Source of the DNA: Paraspadella gotoi
Lineage: Eukaryota > Chaetognatha
Assembly (NCBI GenBank): GCA_051294375.1
Contig: CM119264.1
Location: forward strand, 7,275,814-7,339,813
Length of the DNA stretch: 64,000 nucleotides
Direction of reading: 5' to 3'
In this document: positions 34,801 to 44,924 of the stretch, piece after piece
How the letters are laid out: each line of letters opens with the position of its first letter
Position numbering within the stretch: position 1 is the stretch's first letter
Notes under the pieces: generated by a model
Seen by the model: only the letters and a program-made list of their open reading frames with translations
Database searches by the model: none
Told to the model about the DNA's origin: nothing
Position numbers and translations under genes: made by a program

Positions 34801-37283
34801 AAGCAAGATGGAGGCGGCGCGAACGGAAACTCGCTCAACGACGACGCCTGACTTAGTTGGGCGAAAGCCATTCAAGCCAATCGTAAGTCTCAGCTTGAGT
34901 CCTTTTGTCTCGAGGGTCTTCTTTTGTTTGGAACGATCGTCGTCCTTCTTTCTTCGCCTGCGAACGACGTCTATGATTTTCCAGCGATGTTTTGTTTAAA
35001 CGTTGAATGTTTATATAATATTGAAAAAGGCCCATGCTTCCATCACTACGGCAAAGAACCCCTGGGGATCGAGACTAAAGGGACCTCGCTCCGTATATAC
35101 TATTTCAAGTTCGTTGTGTTTGATAATAGACGAAAATAACGTAAATATTTGTTTATTTACAACAACGGTAGAGTTTATTAATCGTACATGTTTCGGGTTT
35201 GTTACAAGCCTTCTTCGGTGCTTTTTGACAATTGTGAAAATAGCATACAGAACTAAAAATAAAAGAAGAAAAAGTGGTTCCAGAGGGATTCCTCCCAAAG
35301 AAATTCCGTCCCACACAGGATTCCTCCCGCACGGGACTAAGAGGTGAACTTAGGTAATATTTTGCCTGATTAACTGAGCAAAGTGTTCTGAAATTGCCTA
35401 GGTAAAGAAATGATTTTTCTTAATAAAATATAGGCAATTTATGAATCAAAATATTTTGCTTATATTTATTTTTAAAGATAAATAAAACAATATATTATGG
35501 CAACAGCCGGGTTGCCTGTGATGCCCATTGGGATGGGCATCTCACTGTTGGCTTTGGGGCTTCCGACCCTCAGTGACGCCTCCAGTCACTGGCGCGGTTA
35601 CCCTAGGACGGTCTCGCTTCGCCAACGCAGAGGGAAGTCGTTAGGACTGTGGATGGAACACTACACTTGGGATGGTGTGTTCCCCCTCTGAGCCAATGGA
35701 TTTGGCTGAAGGATGGTGGACGTGAGGCGGTTGTGAATATACCGCCACAGGATCCCCGGCCAAGACATCACTCAGGTTCCTCAAGCCTGAGAGGTGTCTG
35801 ACAAGACTGTTACCATAGTGGGAGAAGAGGAAAGAGAGAGCGCGAGTTGTGGGGGCATAGGCGTTTGTCGTAGCGTACCCCAGGGGCATAGGCGTTTGTT
35901 CGTAGCGTACCCGAAGTTGGCAGGGCATAGGCGTTTTGTCGTAGCGTACCCTGAGAAGGTTGCGTGTTCGATAGTAGGGCTCACCACTTATGGCAACAGC
36001 CGGGTTGCCTGTGATGCCCATTGGGATGGGGCATCTCACTGTTGGCTTTGGGGGCTTCCGACCCTCATGACGCCTCCAGTCACTGGCGCGGTTACCCTAG
36101 GACGGTCTCGCTTTGCCAACGCAGAGGAAGTCGTTAGGACTGTGGATGGAACACTACACTTGGGATGGTGTGTTCCCCCTCTGAGCCAATGGATTTGGCT
36201 GAAGGATGGTGGACGTGAGGCGGTGTGAATATACCGCCACAATATTTTCTTTTATTGTTTTAATTTCGTTATCAACTATATTTTCAATTTGTTATTACTA
36301 TATTTTAAGCCCAAAAATACTTTTCCTAGATGGTATGAAATATGATTATCAATAGTAGCATGGCATTAAGTCTGTAATCTACTTGGCTACTACCAGAACC
36401 AGAACCAATAAAATTATTAAGGAAGATTAATTAATTGATATTAATTAATTAATTCATTAATTAACAGATAGTAAAGAAATTAGTAATAACAATGAGGATG
36501 CATACATTTAAAGAGATTTGCAATGTACGTAATTCAGTTGTATCCTGATATGATTGACAAGATTAAAACCTCGATCAAAGATGATGTAACAATGTACCCA
36601 AGACTCAAGTCGCCCATAAATATTTTGTATCTTATTAAAAATGGCAAAGCTTACTAGAATTCTATGCAGAATATGATATGGATTACTCAATACCTCCCAA
36701 GCTGATTATATTAAAAATTCGAGCTCAATATAGAAAGTAAATATCCTATGGATATAATTTTCAAATATTGTGTTGTTTCTTACTTTCGTTGTGTTTTTAA
36801 GATTTGGAGAGAAAAGAATTTCTTTAACAACAACGACTTTTATTATGATTAAACATACATGTTTCGACTTAATTTGCAAATCTTCATCAGTGCTTATTTA
36901 ATTTTGATAATACATAATTTTTGTTTCACAAGTAAACAGTGAGAAGGATGGAGGGAAAGAGAGAGAGAGAGAAAATAAATGTTTCTAACAAAGAAATAAA
37001 AAAGGACAGTGGTCAGTTTTGAGGATAGGGTAAGTTTGAGCAGAGAGAGAGAAGGTGGTGAAAAGAAATTAGAATTTGGCAGAGAGAGAGAGAGAGAAAG
37101 ATGCAGAGGTCAACAATTAGATCAATACATTATACATCTTATACATCTTATACATTATTCATCTTTCTTTCTCTCTGCCAAATTTCAATTTCTTTTCCTC
37201 ACCACCTTCTTTCTCTCTGCTCAAACTTACCCTATCCTCAAAGCTGACCACTGTCATTTTTTTAATTCTTTGTTGGAAACATT

Positions 37284-37326
<43 letters not shown>

Positions 37327-40300
37327 CATCCCTTTCACTGTTTACTTGTGAAACAAAAAATTATGTACTATCAAAACTAAATTAGCACTGATAAAGACTT
37401 GCAAATTAAATCAAAACATGTATGTTTAATCATAATAAAAAACATTTTTGTTAAATTTTTTTTCTCTAAAAATCCAAAAAAGTTTTTCTTCTATTTTTTC
37501 ATCATTAACAAAGATTTTAACTCAAAATAAAAAATTGAATTTCAATGTTGAGCAAATTAAAGTTTTATATTTAATAAAGATTTTGTTTAAAAATTAATAC
37601 CGAAAAATATCCTATTTTGTAATTTTTTTAATTTTAAATTTAATTTAATATTAATTGGTTTTAAATTATTGAAGAAAATATTTCCCTTTTAAATCTTAGC
37701 AAATTAGATCATAAGTTTGTCAGTTATATCTTAGTTTTAAAGCTCCTTTCCTCAATTAAAAATTGCCTACTTTTATTCAGTTAACTACTAGGTAAACCAA
37801 AAAATTGTCTATTACCTATTTAAGAAAAAAATTTTGCCTACGTTCACCCCTTACACGGGACACCTCTTAACACAGTTCATATTTGGTATAAAAGTAAGGT
37901 AAAATAAGACCTTTAAGTTAAAGGTTTAACTTGCATATATATCATAAATATTGCCGACTGTATACGGAAAACTGAGGGTGTTAATAAATAGAATAAACGC
38001 TATTTATATTAAAAATCTACGCGCGATTGTTTTGATGTGGATGGAGTGACGTCGTGAGAACACTGATCGTAAATCTTGAAATTTTAGAACAAGTTTCCAT
38101 GGCTAACAAGTTTCCCAAAATGTTTTTTTTTCTTTTTCCCAGAGGCTTACAACAAATGGATCGCGAGTACCGACTCGAGTCGATCCTCCAACGACTCCAA
38201 TTTGATGGGAAATCGACCCGACCTGACGAGCAGCTTGGAGTCCTCGACGAGACGAGAGAGGGAAGCGGGCAGCTTCAAAGTCTTCAACAATAATAACCAC
38301 AATAAAAAGGTTTTCGTATATACATATGGGGATAAGGCACTAAGCGTAGCCAAGGGATCATTGTGTTTAGAGGTTTACCTGGTTACTAAATCTCTCTCTC
38401 TCTCTCTCTCTCTCATCATCTTCTCTCGTCTCTACCTCTCCTCTCCCTCTGCCACCTGGTTAATCCTCCGCTCTCTCACGTTACTCTCAGTCATGTACAC
38501 ATACTTTTAATGTCTCTCTGACTCTGTATCACCAATAATCGTTTTAACAATTAAGCATTTTCAATCTCCTAAACAGTTGAACACCGTAACACTCGGCATC
38601 TTCCACTCCGTCTCCAACGTCTTCGCTTCCTCCAAAGAAGCGGAGAAGAAAGAGCTGGAGCAGAGGAGAGACTCCAACCGGAGAGAGTCGAGGAGAGACT
38701 CGACGATCCCCTTGCACGAAGAGATGCTCAACGAGGGAAGGAGGAAGTCGTTTGCGCCGCGGACGGCCATCTTGGGAAAGGAGGTTCGGAGACGGTGCTT
38801 TTGTGTGGTTTGTTGTTATTGTTGGTTTTTTTGTTGTATTTATAGATGGATGGTTGATAGTTGAGAAACGTTGAGTGCATTTGACAATGTTATTGCATAT
38901 AATTGAGAATAATTTATCGTCTTGAAACGTAACACAGAATTCATGATTATGTAATATGTATGTAAATAAATGTTTTTCTTATTTAAGTCAACAATTGAGT
39001 ATCTTTTTTTGTTGGATTTCTCTGAACGACTTTCTTCCTTACTCAGGACATCTTGCAAAAGCTATCGGTTGCGCAAATAAAGGAGTTGCAAGCGATGAAC
39101 CAAGAGCAAGAAATGAGGCTGCAGAAGGAGGACGTTGAGGATTACGCCGGTCTCTCGCCTCAAGAAAAGAGGGAAAAGATGATGAGAAAAAGATTTAAAA
39201 GGAAAAAGGAGATGACTGGCTTGAAGATCGTCGCCGTTGTGGCTCACAGGTATGAAATAGAAATTCGATCTATTTATTTATTGTTTGTTGGAATAAAATT
39301 GATGATAACGATTTGAAAAAAAAAAAAATCGATTGAATGATAAATTTCTGAATTGATAGAATTCCGATTAATTTGATTGATTGATTCCGATTGACGTCGC
39401 AGAAAAAAGTCGGACGACGAGTTGATGCTTCACGTTGGAGACGAAGTGACGCTAATCGAAGACGGAGGCGGGGGGTGGTGGATGGGGGAGGCGAGGGGAA
39501 AGGAGGGACTCTTTCCCTCTTACAAAGTAGAAGCCAGGGGGGCGCACAGGTGAAGAAATGAACGAAGGGCGTTAGTGAATTGTACCGTGGAGTTCTCGTT
39601 GGGGAAGAATTACGTTTTAAGTTTTAAGAATTAGGATTTGACCTAACAGGCTATTGCGTCAATTGCAACAGCAACGGATGAGAGCCAATCAACCAGACAT
39701 CAAAGAATCGCTCAGCGGAGAAAATTCCGACGAAGATTCCGCGAACGATTCGGGCAAGGTTTCTCCGAGAAATTCCACCAGAGATTCGGCCAAAGATTCG
39801 GCCAGAGATTCGGCCAGAGATTCGGCCAGAGATTTTGAGGACAGGGGAAAAAGAATTCGTACCGAATCGACGTCGACGACTAACAGCGAGGGGATCAGGT
39901 CTGTCTCTGTCTCTGTAGTTTCGGGCTTGGCCGTTTTTTTTTCTTCTTTACGAAGATTTTTCTCTTGCCTATAAACAAAAAACATTTTGTAAATAATTAT
40001 GAACTTTCTCTTGCCAGATTCAAGGGACTCGTAAATCTGAAATTGGAAGATCAGAAGAGACACTCCGATCCAGTCGTCTTGGAGGAATTGCGACAGTCGC
40101 TCAAATCTGGTGAGGAATCTTATTCGTCTGAAGTTTAAAGAATTGGTTAATTAATTATACACGCGAAGTCCTAAACTGATAAATAAACCGACATAAAGTG
40201 AACGAATTCGCGAAAAATCTAACCGATCGATCGTTCCAACCAGGGGGCGGCCTCCGTCAACCGCGACGCAAGGATCTGGATTGGCGTCGAAGTCTTCATC

Positions 40301-41612
40301 GCGGGAAGATCACCGTCATGAATCCCGAGGAGGCCATCGAACTCAACAGGATGTTCAAGAGCGGCTTGAAGGGTGGGCCAGTCGCGCAGAAAGTCACGGA
40401 CAAATTTCCAACGCTTTGCTATACCTTTCTTTTAAAATATATTTTCATTTTCATCGTCATTTATCATCATTATCATATCACCGTCATAATCATCATGGTC
40501 AATCATCATCATCATCATCATCTTCTTGATCCAGGCGGCGGTGGAGACGTTGCCTCGTTGGGCGGAGCTTGGTTGGCGGCGACTCGCAAAGACTTTCCAT
40601 CTGGGGTTAGTATTAATCAATATCGCATAGTGTTCGTATTATTATTATTTTTCTTAGTAGTATTATTTCACTGCCTTGGTAAAAATCAGGAAGAAAAAAT
40701 GTTTATATTGAAAAATACGTTCTCCGTTGTTTTTATATGTACTTTATTTACTTCTCTTTATTTAATGCATAAAAACGACCCAATTTTAAGGGACCGACCA
40801 TTTCACCGCCCTCACCGCCGCCTTCGCCGCCTTCATCGCCGCCGCCACCGTCGCCGCCGACGCCGCAAACGCCGCCGTCTCCCGCCTCCGAAGACCAGGA
40901 AGAAGTCGCCGAGATTCACCGGAAAATCCCACAGCTGCCGAAAATCAACGTCGACCTCACTGCCGGAATGGTCAGTCAGTCGATCTGTCCGTTAGCTCGT
41001 TTGTTCGTTAATTATTTAATTAATTAATTAATTGATTATTTCGATCCTTTATGTAATCTTTTTGCCATCCAACTCATCATTCTATCCATCCATCCATATC
41101 CATTCGTCCGTCCATCCATCTTTCCATCAAATGACCAGTTGGACGACATCGAAGAAGACGAAGAGGAAAGGCGACAATCGACGATCGATTCGCTTCACGT
41201 TCCTCCCTTGACGAGAGAGGAAAAGGAGAAAAGCAAAGGTAAGGAGAGAAGATGGGAGTATCTGAGAGAGGACAAGAAGAAAAGCAAAGGTGAGGAAAGA
41301 AGATAGGAGCAGAGAGATGAAAAGGATAAAAGGTAAAGCAAAGCAAAGCAGAACAAAGAAAGGACGGGGGAAGCAGATGCCGGAGCTGAGACAGCGGAAA
41401 GTAGGAACGGACTTTGGCAGAGGAAAATTCTCCTAATTATTTCTTGCTTTGGGACAATGGAGACAAAGGAAGAAAGAGCGGAAGTTATGCCTCAGCGTTG
41501 TGCAGCTATTGTTAGTTCCGTTATTACTCGTTTTTTTTTCCTTTTTGCCGAGAAGCGTACTCGATGATTATGTTCCTTCTCTTTTATGTTCAACATGCTT
41601 AAAAAAGCTTTC

Positions 41613-41688
<76 letters not shown>

Positions 41689-42762
41689 GGGAAACAAAAG
41701 AGCAAAGAGATTCCCGAGTGGGCAAAAAATTTCATGGCCAAAATGGAAACGGAGAAACTGAAGGAAAACAAAGGGGCTTTGAAGACGTCGTCGGAGATTA
41801 AATCGGAGGCTACGCCGGTTTCACCCGAGGCAACGCCGGTTCCATCGCCGACAACGCCAGTTCCGACGCAATCGAATCCTGTGCTTCCCCAAAGGCCTTC
41901 GTTTCCAGCGCCGCCTCGACCTTCGCCGCCCGCGTCTGAGCTTCAATTCAACCCAACGAAGCCGTCTTCATTAATGTCAACAATGGCGCAGCCCACTCGA
42001 CCGACGACGACGAATAAAGAGAAAAAAGCAGAGATGACGACGACGACGATGACGACGATAACGCAGACGATAGCACCGACAATAAGGGCAGCAAGGGAAC
42101 AAGATATTATGGAAGAGGAAAACGATTCTATCCCAGCGCAAACAAAGATCAAAGGGATTCCACCTCTAACGATGGCGGATCCTCCACCAAGTAATACGAC
42201 GACGACGTCAATAGAGACTTCGACTGAAAGTGAAGACGCCGTAACCGACTATCGTTCGACCAATCAGAATACGAGACTTTCAAACGCCGCGTCTTCGTCG
42301 TCCTCAACGACCAATGAGCTGTCGTCGATCGACTACAAGGGCAATCGCCGGCTCAGCAACAATTGTCCCTCTATCGACGATAAAACGGAACTTTCCTTGG
42401 CGCCCGTGGAATCGACGAATCGAGAAGCGAAGTTTGTGTCTTCGAACAATGACGACACCCTTTCGGTCGACGCCAATCGGCAGCCGGCGCCGTTGTCTCC
42501 GTCGACCAATCAGGAAGCGAAAAATCGAAACAAGCGAATCGCGCGGATTCAGAGAACCAAAGCTACGCCGAAACGAATTTTGATTGGTTCCGAAGACGAC
42601 GACGACGATGGCGAATCGGGCGTCGTCAACCGAGGATTTCGATCTTCGGTGGCGATGGACAAAGAGGACAATAACAACAACGACGACAACGGCCAACTCC
42701 CGAACACAGATGACGATTGTATAGATCTCTCGGAGTTGCTCGTTGTGAAAGAAAGGAAGTAA
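22663..42762 (+). CDS. TPCN: Two-pore channel (TPC/TPCN) with in-frame SH3 and proline-rich C-terminal tail
   Basis: Exons: 22663-22747 (ATG), 23014-23188, 23530-23815, 24125-24257, 24551-24635, 25566-25717, 25978/25986-26198, 26630-26824, 27190-27343, 27766-27943, 28089-28305, 28747-28835, 28894-29038, 29376-29539, 38143-38309, 38577-38783, 39047-39249, 39403-39549, 39650-39898, 40018-40109, 40244-40372, 40535-40605, 40791-40970, 41139-41238 and 41690-42762, about 1,630 codons. TPCs are endolysosomal Na+/Ca2+ channels made of two six-helix domains. Evidence for the family: S1 MFVVIIVFNALAFFEPP, pore I LLTTENYPDVMIPAY, pore II VFQMMTTSNWHDIM, and S6-II NLLVAIVIEAYNKW. Domain-II S4 keeps RLL and QTRR. 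Exon phases from 26.6 kb onward all agree. Unresolved: the joins at 25.7-26.0 and 26.2-26.6 kb are not clean, and exons 3 and 5 carry single-base errors in this copy. The channel-tail link depends on a weak donor at 38309. Confidence 0.85.
25760..25832. repeat. (GA)n microsatellite
   Basis: About 36 GA units in the TPC intron after the S5-I exon. Confidence 0.95.
26199..26629. other. Intron with GAT/GAC-rich low-complexity sequence
   Basis: Dense GATGAT, AATGAT and GAAGAT triplets. The first 90 bases stay open in the exon frame and would encode hydrophobic residues (VVVIIVFIYMVLF), so the true donor of the preceding exon is uncertain. Confidence 0.5.
26630..27343 (+). CDS. TPCN: TPC exons for S6-I and an EF-hand pair in the I-II linker
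   Basis: Two exons (26630-26824 and 27190-27343), joined in phase, encode S6-I (GVFTFIGVFLVTPVLLAIIV), a basic helix, and two EF-hand-like 12-residue loops. The loops are DVEGTGSLSIRD and DEKGDGVVDSYE. Each has Asp at 1, Gly at 6, a hydrophobic residue at 8, an oxygen ligand at 9 and an acid at 12. The second has Lys at position 3, where Asp or Asn is usual. Plant TPC1 has Ca2+-binding EF-hands in this linker; vertebrate TPCs keep the fold with poorer ligands. Calcium binding here is an inference. Confidence 0.75.
27105..27165. repeat. 12-bp tandem repeat before a splice acceptor
   Basis: Four copies of a CCACCCATTCCC-like unit, serving as part of the pyrimidine-rich tract upstream of the acceptor at 27189. 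Confidence 0.8.
27766..29539 (+). CDS. TPCN: TPC domain II (S1-S6) exons
   Basis: Five exons (27766-27943, 28089-28305, 28747-28835, 28894-29038, 29376-29539) join in phase. They encode S1-II (LLFLLPRVVVFLIITHTLLF), S2/S3 with VAFFAFETLLKLL, S4-II (AIIIRLLFNSYQTRRVIK), S5-II (VVLMLITLYSFAILGMQCFF), and the pore and S6-II. The filter reads TTSNW where human TPC1 and TPC2 have VVNNW. Length and order fit the family. Confidence 0.85.
29815..31813. mobile_element. 2.0-kb element with inverted ends and internal foldback
   Basis: The left end CCAGGAGAGCC, then CTGACCCCAAA (29815-29845), is matched in reverse complement by TTTGGGGTCAG, then GGCTCTCCTGG (31785-31813). Between them lies the long inverted repeat at 30734-31785 and an 85-codon minus-strand open frame at 30388-30645 with no recognisable domain. 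I did not find a convincing target-site duplication. Confidence 0.5.
30734..31785. repeat. 1.05-kb imperfect inverted repeat, arms about 500 bp, very AT-rich
   Basis: The left arm (30734-31230) is matched by the reverse complement of the right arm (31285-31785), starting with AGAAAACGTTG/AAGCACC. Runs such as GAGGTACATAGCTATTTTAG and ATATTTTGGTAAGTTTATTT are near-identical in both arms. The centre is near 31255. The arms have diverged by substitutions and small indels, so this is not a recent event. Confidence 0.85.
31984..34391 (-). CDS. Intronless XK-related-like multi-pass membrane protein, broken at a homopolymer
   Basis: Two open frames on the minus strand, 34391-33387 (334 aa) and 33375-31984 (463 aa), are separated by one frame step at a run of seven T. 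Without that step they form one frame of about 800 codons. The first contains DIATDFQAGYQAI near the N-terminus and IHAIFEAFPQILLQSAAFL, which resemble the conserved Asp/Thr-Asp and E.PQ.LLQ signatures of XK-related (XKR) proteins, plus several hydrophobic segments. The second has about eight more hydrophobic stretches and no family I recognise. It has no introns, AT-rich codons (AAA, TTT, ATA) unlike the GC-rich host exons, and lies antisense inside a TPC intron. It could be a retrocopy or a gene carried by a mobile element. The family assignment is moderate for the first half and unknown for the second. Confidence 0.55.
34808..34882 (+). CDS. Candidate alternative first exon within the TPC intron
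   Basis: ATG in an AAGATGGAGGCGGC context opens 25 codons (MEAARTETRSTTTPDLVGRK and five more) ending at a strong donor, ATC|GTAAGT, in phase 0. The next phase-0 acceptor downstream on this strand is the tail exon at 38577. The stretch is GC-rich compared with its AT-rich surroundings. No transcript evidence is available from sequence alone. Confidence 0.3.
35186..35220 (-). ncRNA. Degenerate hammerhead-like motif
   Basis: The minus strand reads CCGAAGA (two changes from CUGAUGA), AGGCTTG, loop, CAAACCC, GAAAC, ATGT. Stem II is mostly paired and GAAAC-ATGT is intact. The following sequence (AATAAA, then GTTGTTGTAAATAAA) resembles what follows the other copies. Confidence 0.4.
35497..36241. 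mobile_element. Miniature LTR-like element (TRIM-like) with 5-bp target-site duplication
   Basis: Two nearly identical direct repeats of about 252 bp (35497-35749 and 35990-36241), each running from ATGGCAACAGCCGGG to ATACCGCCACA, flank a 240-bp interior. ATATT occurs immediately before the left repeat (35492-35496) and immediately after the right one (36242-36246), as expected of an integrated element. The interior has no coding capacity. It contains three tandem units of about 30 bp around GGGCATAGGCGTTTGTCGTA (35853-35955). The repeats do not begin with TG, which is unusual for a standard LTR. It is much more GC-rich than the intron around it. Confidence 0.65.
36857..36893 (-). ncRNA. Hammerhead-like motif, left arm of the inverted repeat
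   Basis: The minus strand reads CTGATGA, A, GATTT, loop, AAGTC, GAAAC, ATGT. Both core strands are intact, and stem II pairs over 5 bp if one G-U wobble is allowed. Confidence 0.45.
37385..37420 (+). ncRNA. Degenerate hammerhead-like motif, right arm
   Basis: The mirror copy on the plus strand reads CTGATAA, A, GACTT, loop, AAATC, AAAAC, ATGT. Core positions are mutated (GA to AA, GAAAC to AAAAC), so it is probably inactive. Confidence 0.35.
38143..42762 (+). CDS. C-terminal tail exons: SH3 domain, Ser/Arg repeats, proline-rich segments
   Basis: Eleven exons with matching phases follow S6-II. The order is a Ser/Arg-rich stretch, a Gln/Glu-rich helix (QIKELQAMNQEQEMRLQKE), a basic helix, then an SH3 domain spanning 39047-39549 (VVAHRKKSDDELMLHVGDEV, WWMGEARGKEGLFPSYKVE). 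Next come DSARD repeats (39770-39835), a PPSPPPSPPSSPPPP segment (about 40800-40870), and a long low-complexity Pro/Thr/Ser/Asn/Asp tail ending at TAA 42760-42762. SH3 domains bind proline-rich peptides, and this tail contains both. Known animal TPC tails are far shorter and lack SH3. It may be a true fusion, or a separate gene starting at 34808 or another intronic site; the donor after 38309 (AAG|GTTTTC) is weak. Confidence 0.75.
41619..41689. repeat. (CT)n array forming the polypyrimidine tract of the last tail exon
   Basis: About 33 CT units run directly into the acceptor CTCTCACAG at 41689. Confidence 0.9.
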
Positions 42763-43267
42763 TGAGGGGGACAGCATTTTATTTTTACTGCTCAAGGAAA
42801 AAAAAAATATTGTTACAAATCGCTGGAAGAAAGTTGAACAACCCGATATCAGATTTGTTAAGTAGAAAAAGGTTCTTTAAATTTCTCGAGAATTCGTTAT
42901 AATTAGGCTATCATTGTTGATATTTTCGTAACTCAGCACGATGAGATAGATGAAGTCATAGTATTAAAATATATAATTTCGGCGTTAGAGATTTTTAACT
43001 AATTATTTTGTATTTTGACTTTCGTTTCATCTCTAAACTAATTATTTGTAAAAATGATTTTTAAAATGATAAGCTCAACTTACGAAAAATACTCATGAAT
43101 TTTCGAGAACGAATATAAATTTGTTAGTGACCGATTTCATTTACTATTTCCTTCGCGGTCAAAAAAACGATTATTTCTCGTCACCTGTTTGGAAAATCGG
43201 ATTGTTGCTTATTTGGTTGTAATTGGCATCTGCGAACCTGTAAAATCGCTAATAGCTAGACAGAGAA

Positions 43268-43324
<57 letters not shown>

Positions 43325-43637
43325 TATTGAAATATTGAAAGCCAAAGTGAGGCTTGAGGCCAGTGTTTTACACTGAGAGAGAGAGAGAAAAGGTACCTCA
43401 TAAGCTTAATTAATTTTATTAAATAAAAAACCCTGGTAAGTTGTCTATCACTTTCCCTTAAGGAATCAACGAAGAAAAGAAGATAGAGAGATAAAAGGGA
43501 AAAAAACCTTCGAATAGAAAAAGTAGAGGGATTAGAAAAAATATTATTTATTTTTTGGCAGAGACGAAACTCGCATCGGCCTCTCGCTCTCTCTCTCGTA
43601 TTCGAAAAAAAACTGGCATTTAAGGCCGCGGACTTTT
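42763..43637. other. AT-rich region downstream of the TPC/SH3 gene with GA repeats
   Basis: Contains (GA)n at about 43257-43321 and GA-rich patches to 43500. No exon or clear polyadenylation element can be assigned. Confidence 0.5.
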
Positions 43638-43662
43638 NNNNNNNNNNNNNNNNNNNNNNNNN
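43638..43662. other. Assembly gap, 25 N
   Basis: Exactly 25 N, like the gap at 21656-21680. Duplicated sequence starts right after it. Confidence 0.99.
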
Positions 43663-44883
43663 TTAAAAAAAAAAAAAAAAAAAAAAAAAAACTTCTCCAT
43701 CTCTGAAAAACTTCTAAAATTAATTTTTTTTCTCATTACATCCGCGTTCATTTTGATTTAAACTTTTAAGTTTAATTACAACGAAACACGTCCTAAAATT
43801 TTCATTTTCCTTCAATAGTTGGAGCGAATAGTCCGACATTATCATCGGTAAATGGTTAATCGAAACTCCCGGGTGGCGTCTTTTTCGACTCAATTTTTTT
43901 TCTTCTTCATTTTCTTGATTTATTTTCCACCAAATTTATTTTCTTAACTCGCGTCGACCTTCTGCAGAGATTCGCCCGTCGTTGCATTCAGAAACATTAA
44001 CGTCAAGATAGCGAAGAAAAAACGAGTCTAAATCATTTGGCTACAAAAAATAAAATAAATAAAAAAACCTAATTGAACCACCTAAACTTTTCATGTGAAC
44101 GACTACAGTGATTTAAGTTTTGAGGTAAAAAAAATGATGAAAATGACGTCTGCCTCGTTGTTTTTGTTATTGATTATGACTACGACGACGACGATGAGAT
44201 GATGATCTGATGATGTAAGATGATAAGACGATGATGATGATAACGACGACGATGATGATGATGATGAAGATGATGCTGATGATGAAGATGAATACGACGA
44301 TTGATGATGATGATGATGATGTGCTGATGATGAAGATGATAACGACGATGATGATGATAACGACTGTATGTATGATGAAGATGATGATGATAATGATGAA
44401 GATGATAACGAAGCAGTGATGACCAAATCAATAACGAGGATGCAGATGTTAACGATACGGATAACGAATGTTGTCAATGTCATAGACGATGACGACGAAA
44501 ACGACGACGAAAACGACGACGATCTCAAACTTAAAGGATAACATAAAATCCTTCTTTTTCTGTTTGCGCCAAACAGCTACGTCGCTCTCTTTTTGCATCA
44601 AAGGTCGTAGGATCCAGGCCGATCCTTTTTCTTTTCTTTTCTTTTCTTTTCTTTTCTTTTCTTTTTTCTTTTCTTTTCTTTTCTTCTTTTTTTCTTTTCT
44701 TTTCTTTTCTTTTCTTCTTTTCACTTCTAACTACAATGTCAAAAAACCAAACAACAAGCCTTAAGCTCCCGAGTGCCCATGTGTCAAAAATAAACGCAAA
44801 ACTTGTTTGAAGAGTTAGAGAGAGAGAGAGAGGAGAGAGGAGAGAGAGAGAGGAGAGAGAGGGGAGAGAGATGAGAGAGGAGA

Positions 44884-44924
<41 letters not shown>

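Larger units (their letters stand above)
36794..37477. mobile_element. Inverted-repeat (foldback) element with hammerhead-like motifs in both arms
   Basis: The left arm (36794 to about 37100) matches the reverse complement of the right arm (about 37162-37477). Shared blocks include TTTTATTATGATTAAACATA, GTTTCACAAGTAAACAGTGA, GGACAGTGGTCAG and GGATAGGGTAAGTTTGAGCA. A loop of about 60 bp contains TATACATCTTATACATC. GA/TC runs occupy matching places in each arm. Confidence 0.8.
29540..38142 (+). other. 8.6-kb TPC intron loaded with mobile DNA
   Basis: The donor ATTG|GTAAGT (29539/29540) and acceptor CCCAG|AGGCTT (38142/38143) rejoin the codons for Ile-Glu-Ala exactly at the end of S6-II. The intron holds a foldback element, a nested antisense gene, a hammerhead-like motif, a miniature LTR-like element and a second inverted-repeat element. 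The other sequence (about 34.4-34.7 and 37.5-38.1 kb) is AT-rich with no feature I can name. Confidence 0.85.

Noticed and set aside
44180-44410. Asp/Met-rich open frames in GAT/GAC arrays, here and at 55.7-55.95 kb
   Set aside because: Triplet repeat products. The arrays differ in length and frame between the two duplicate copies.
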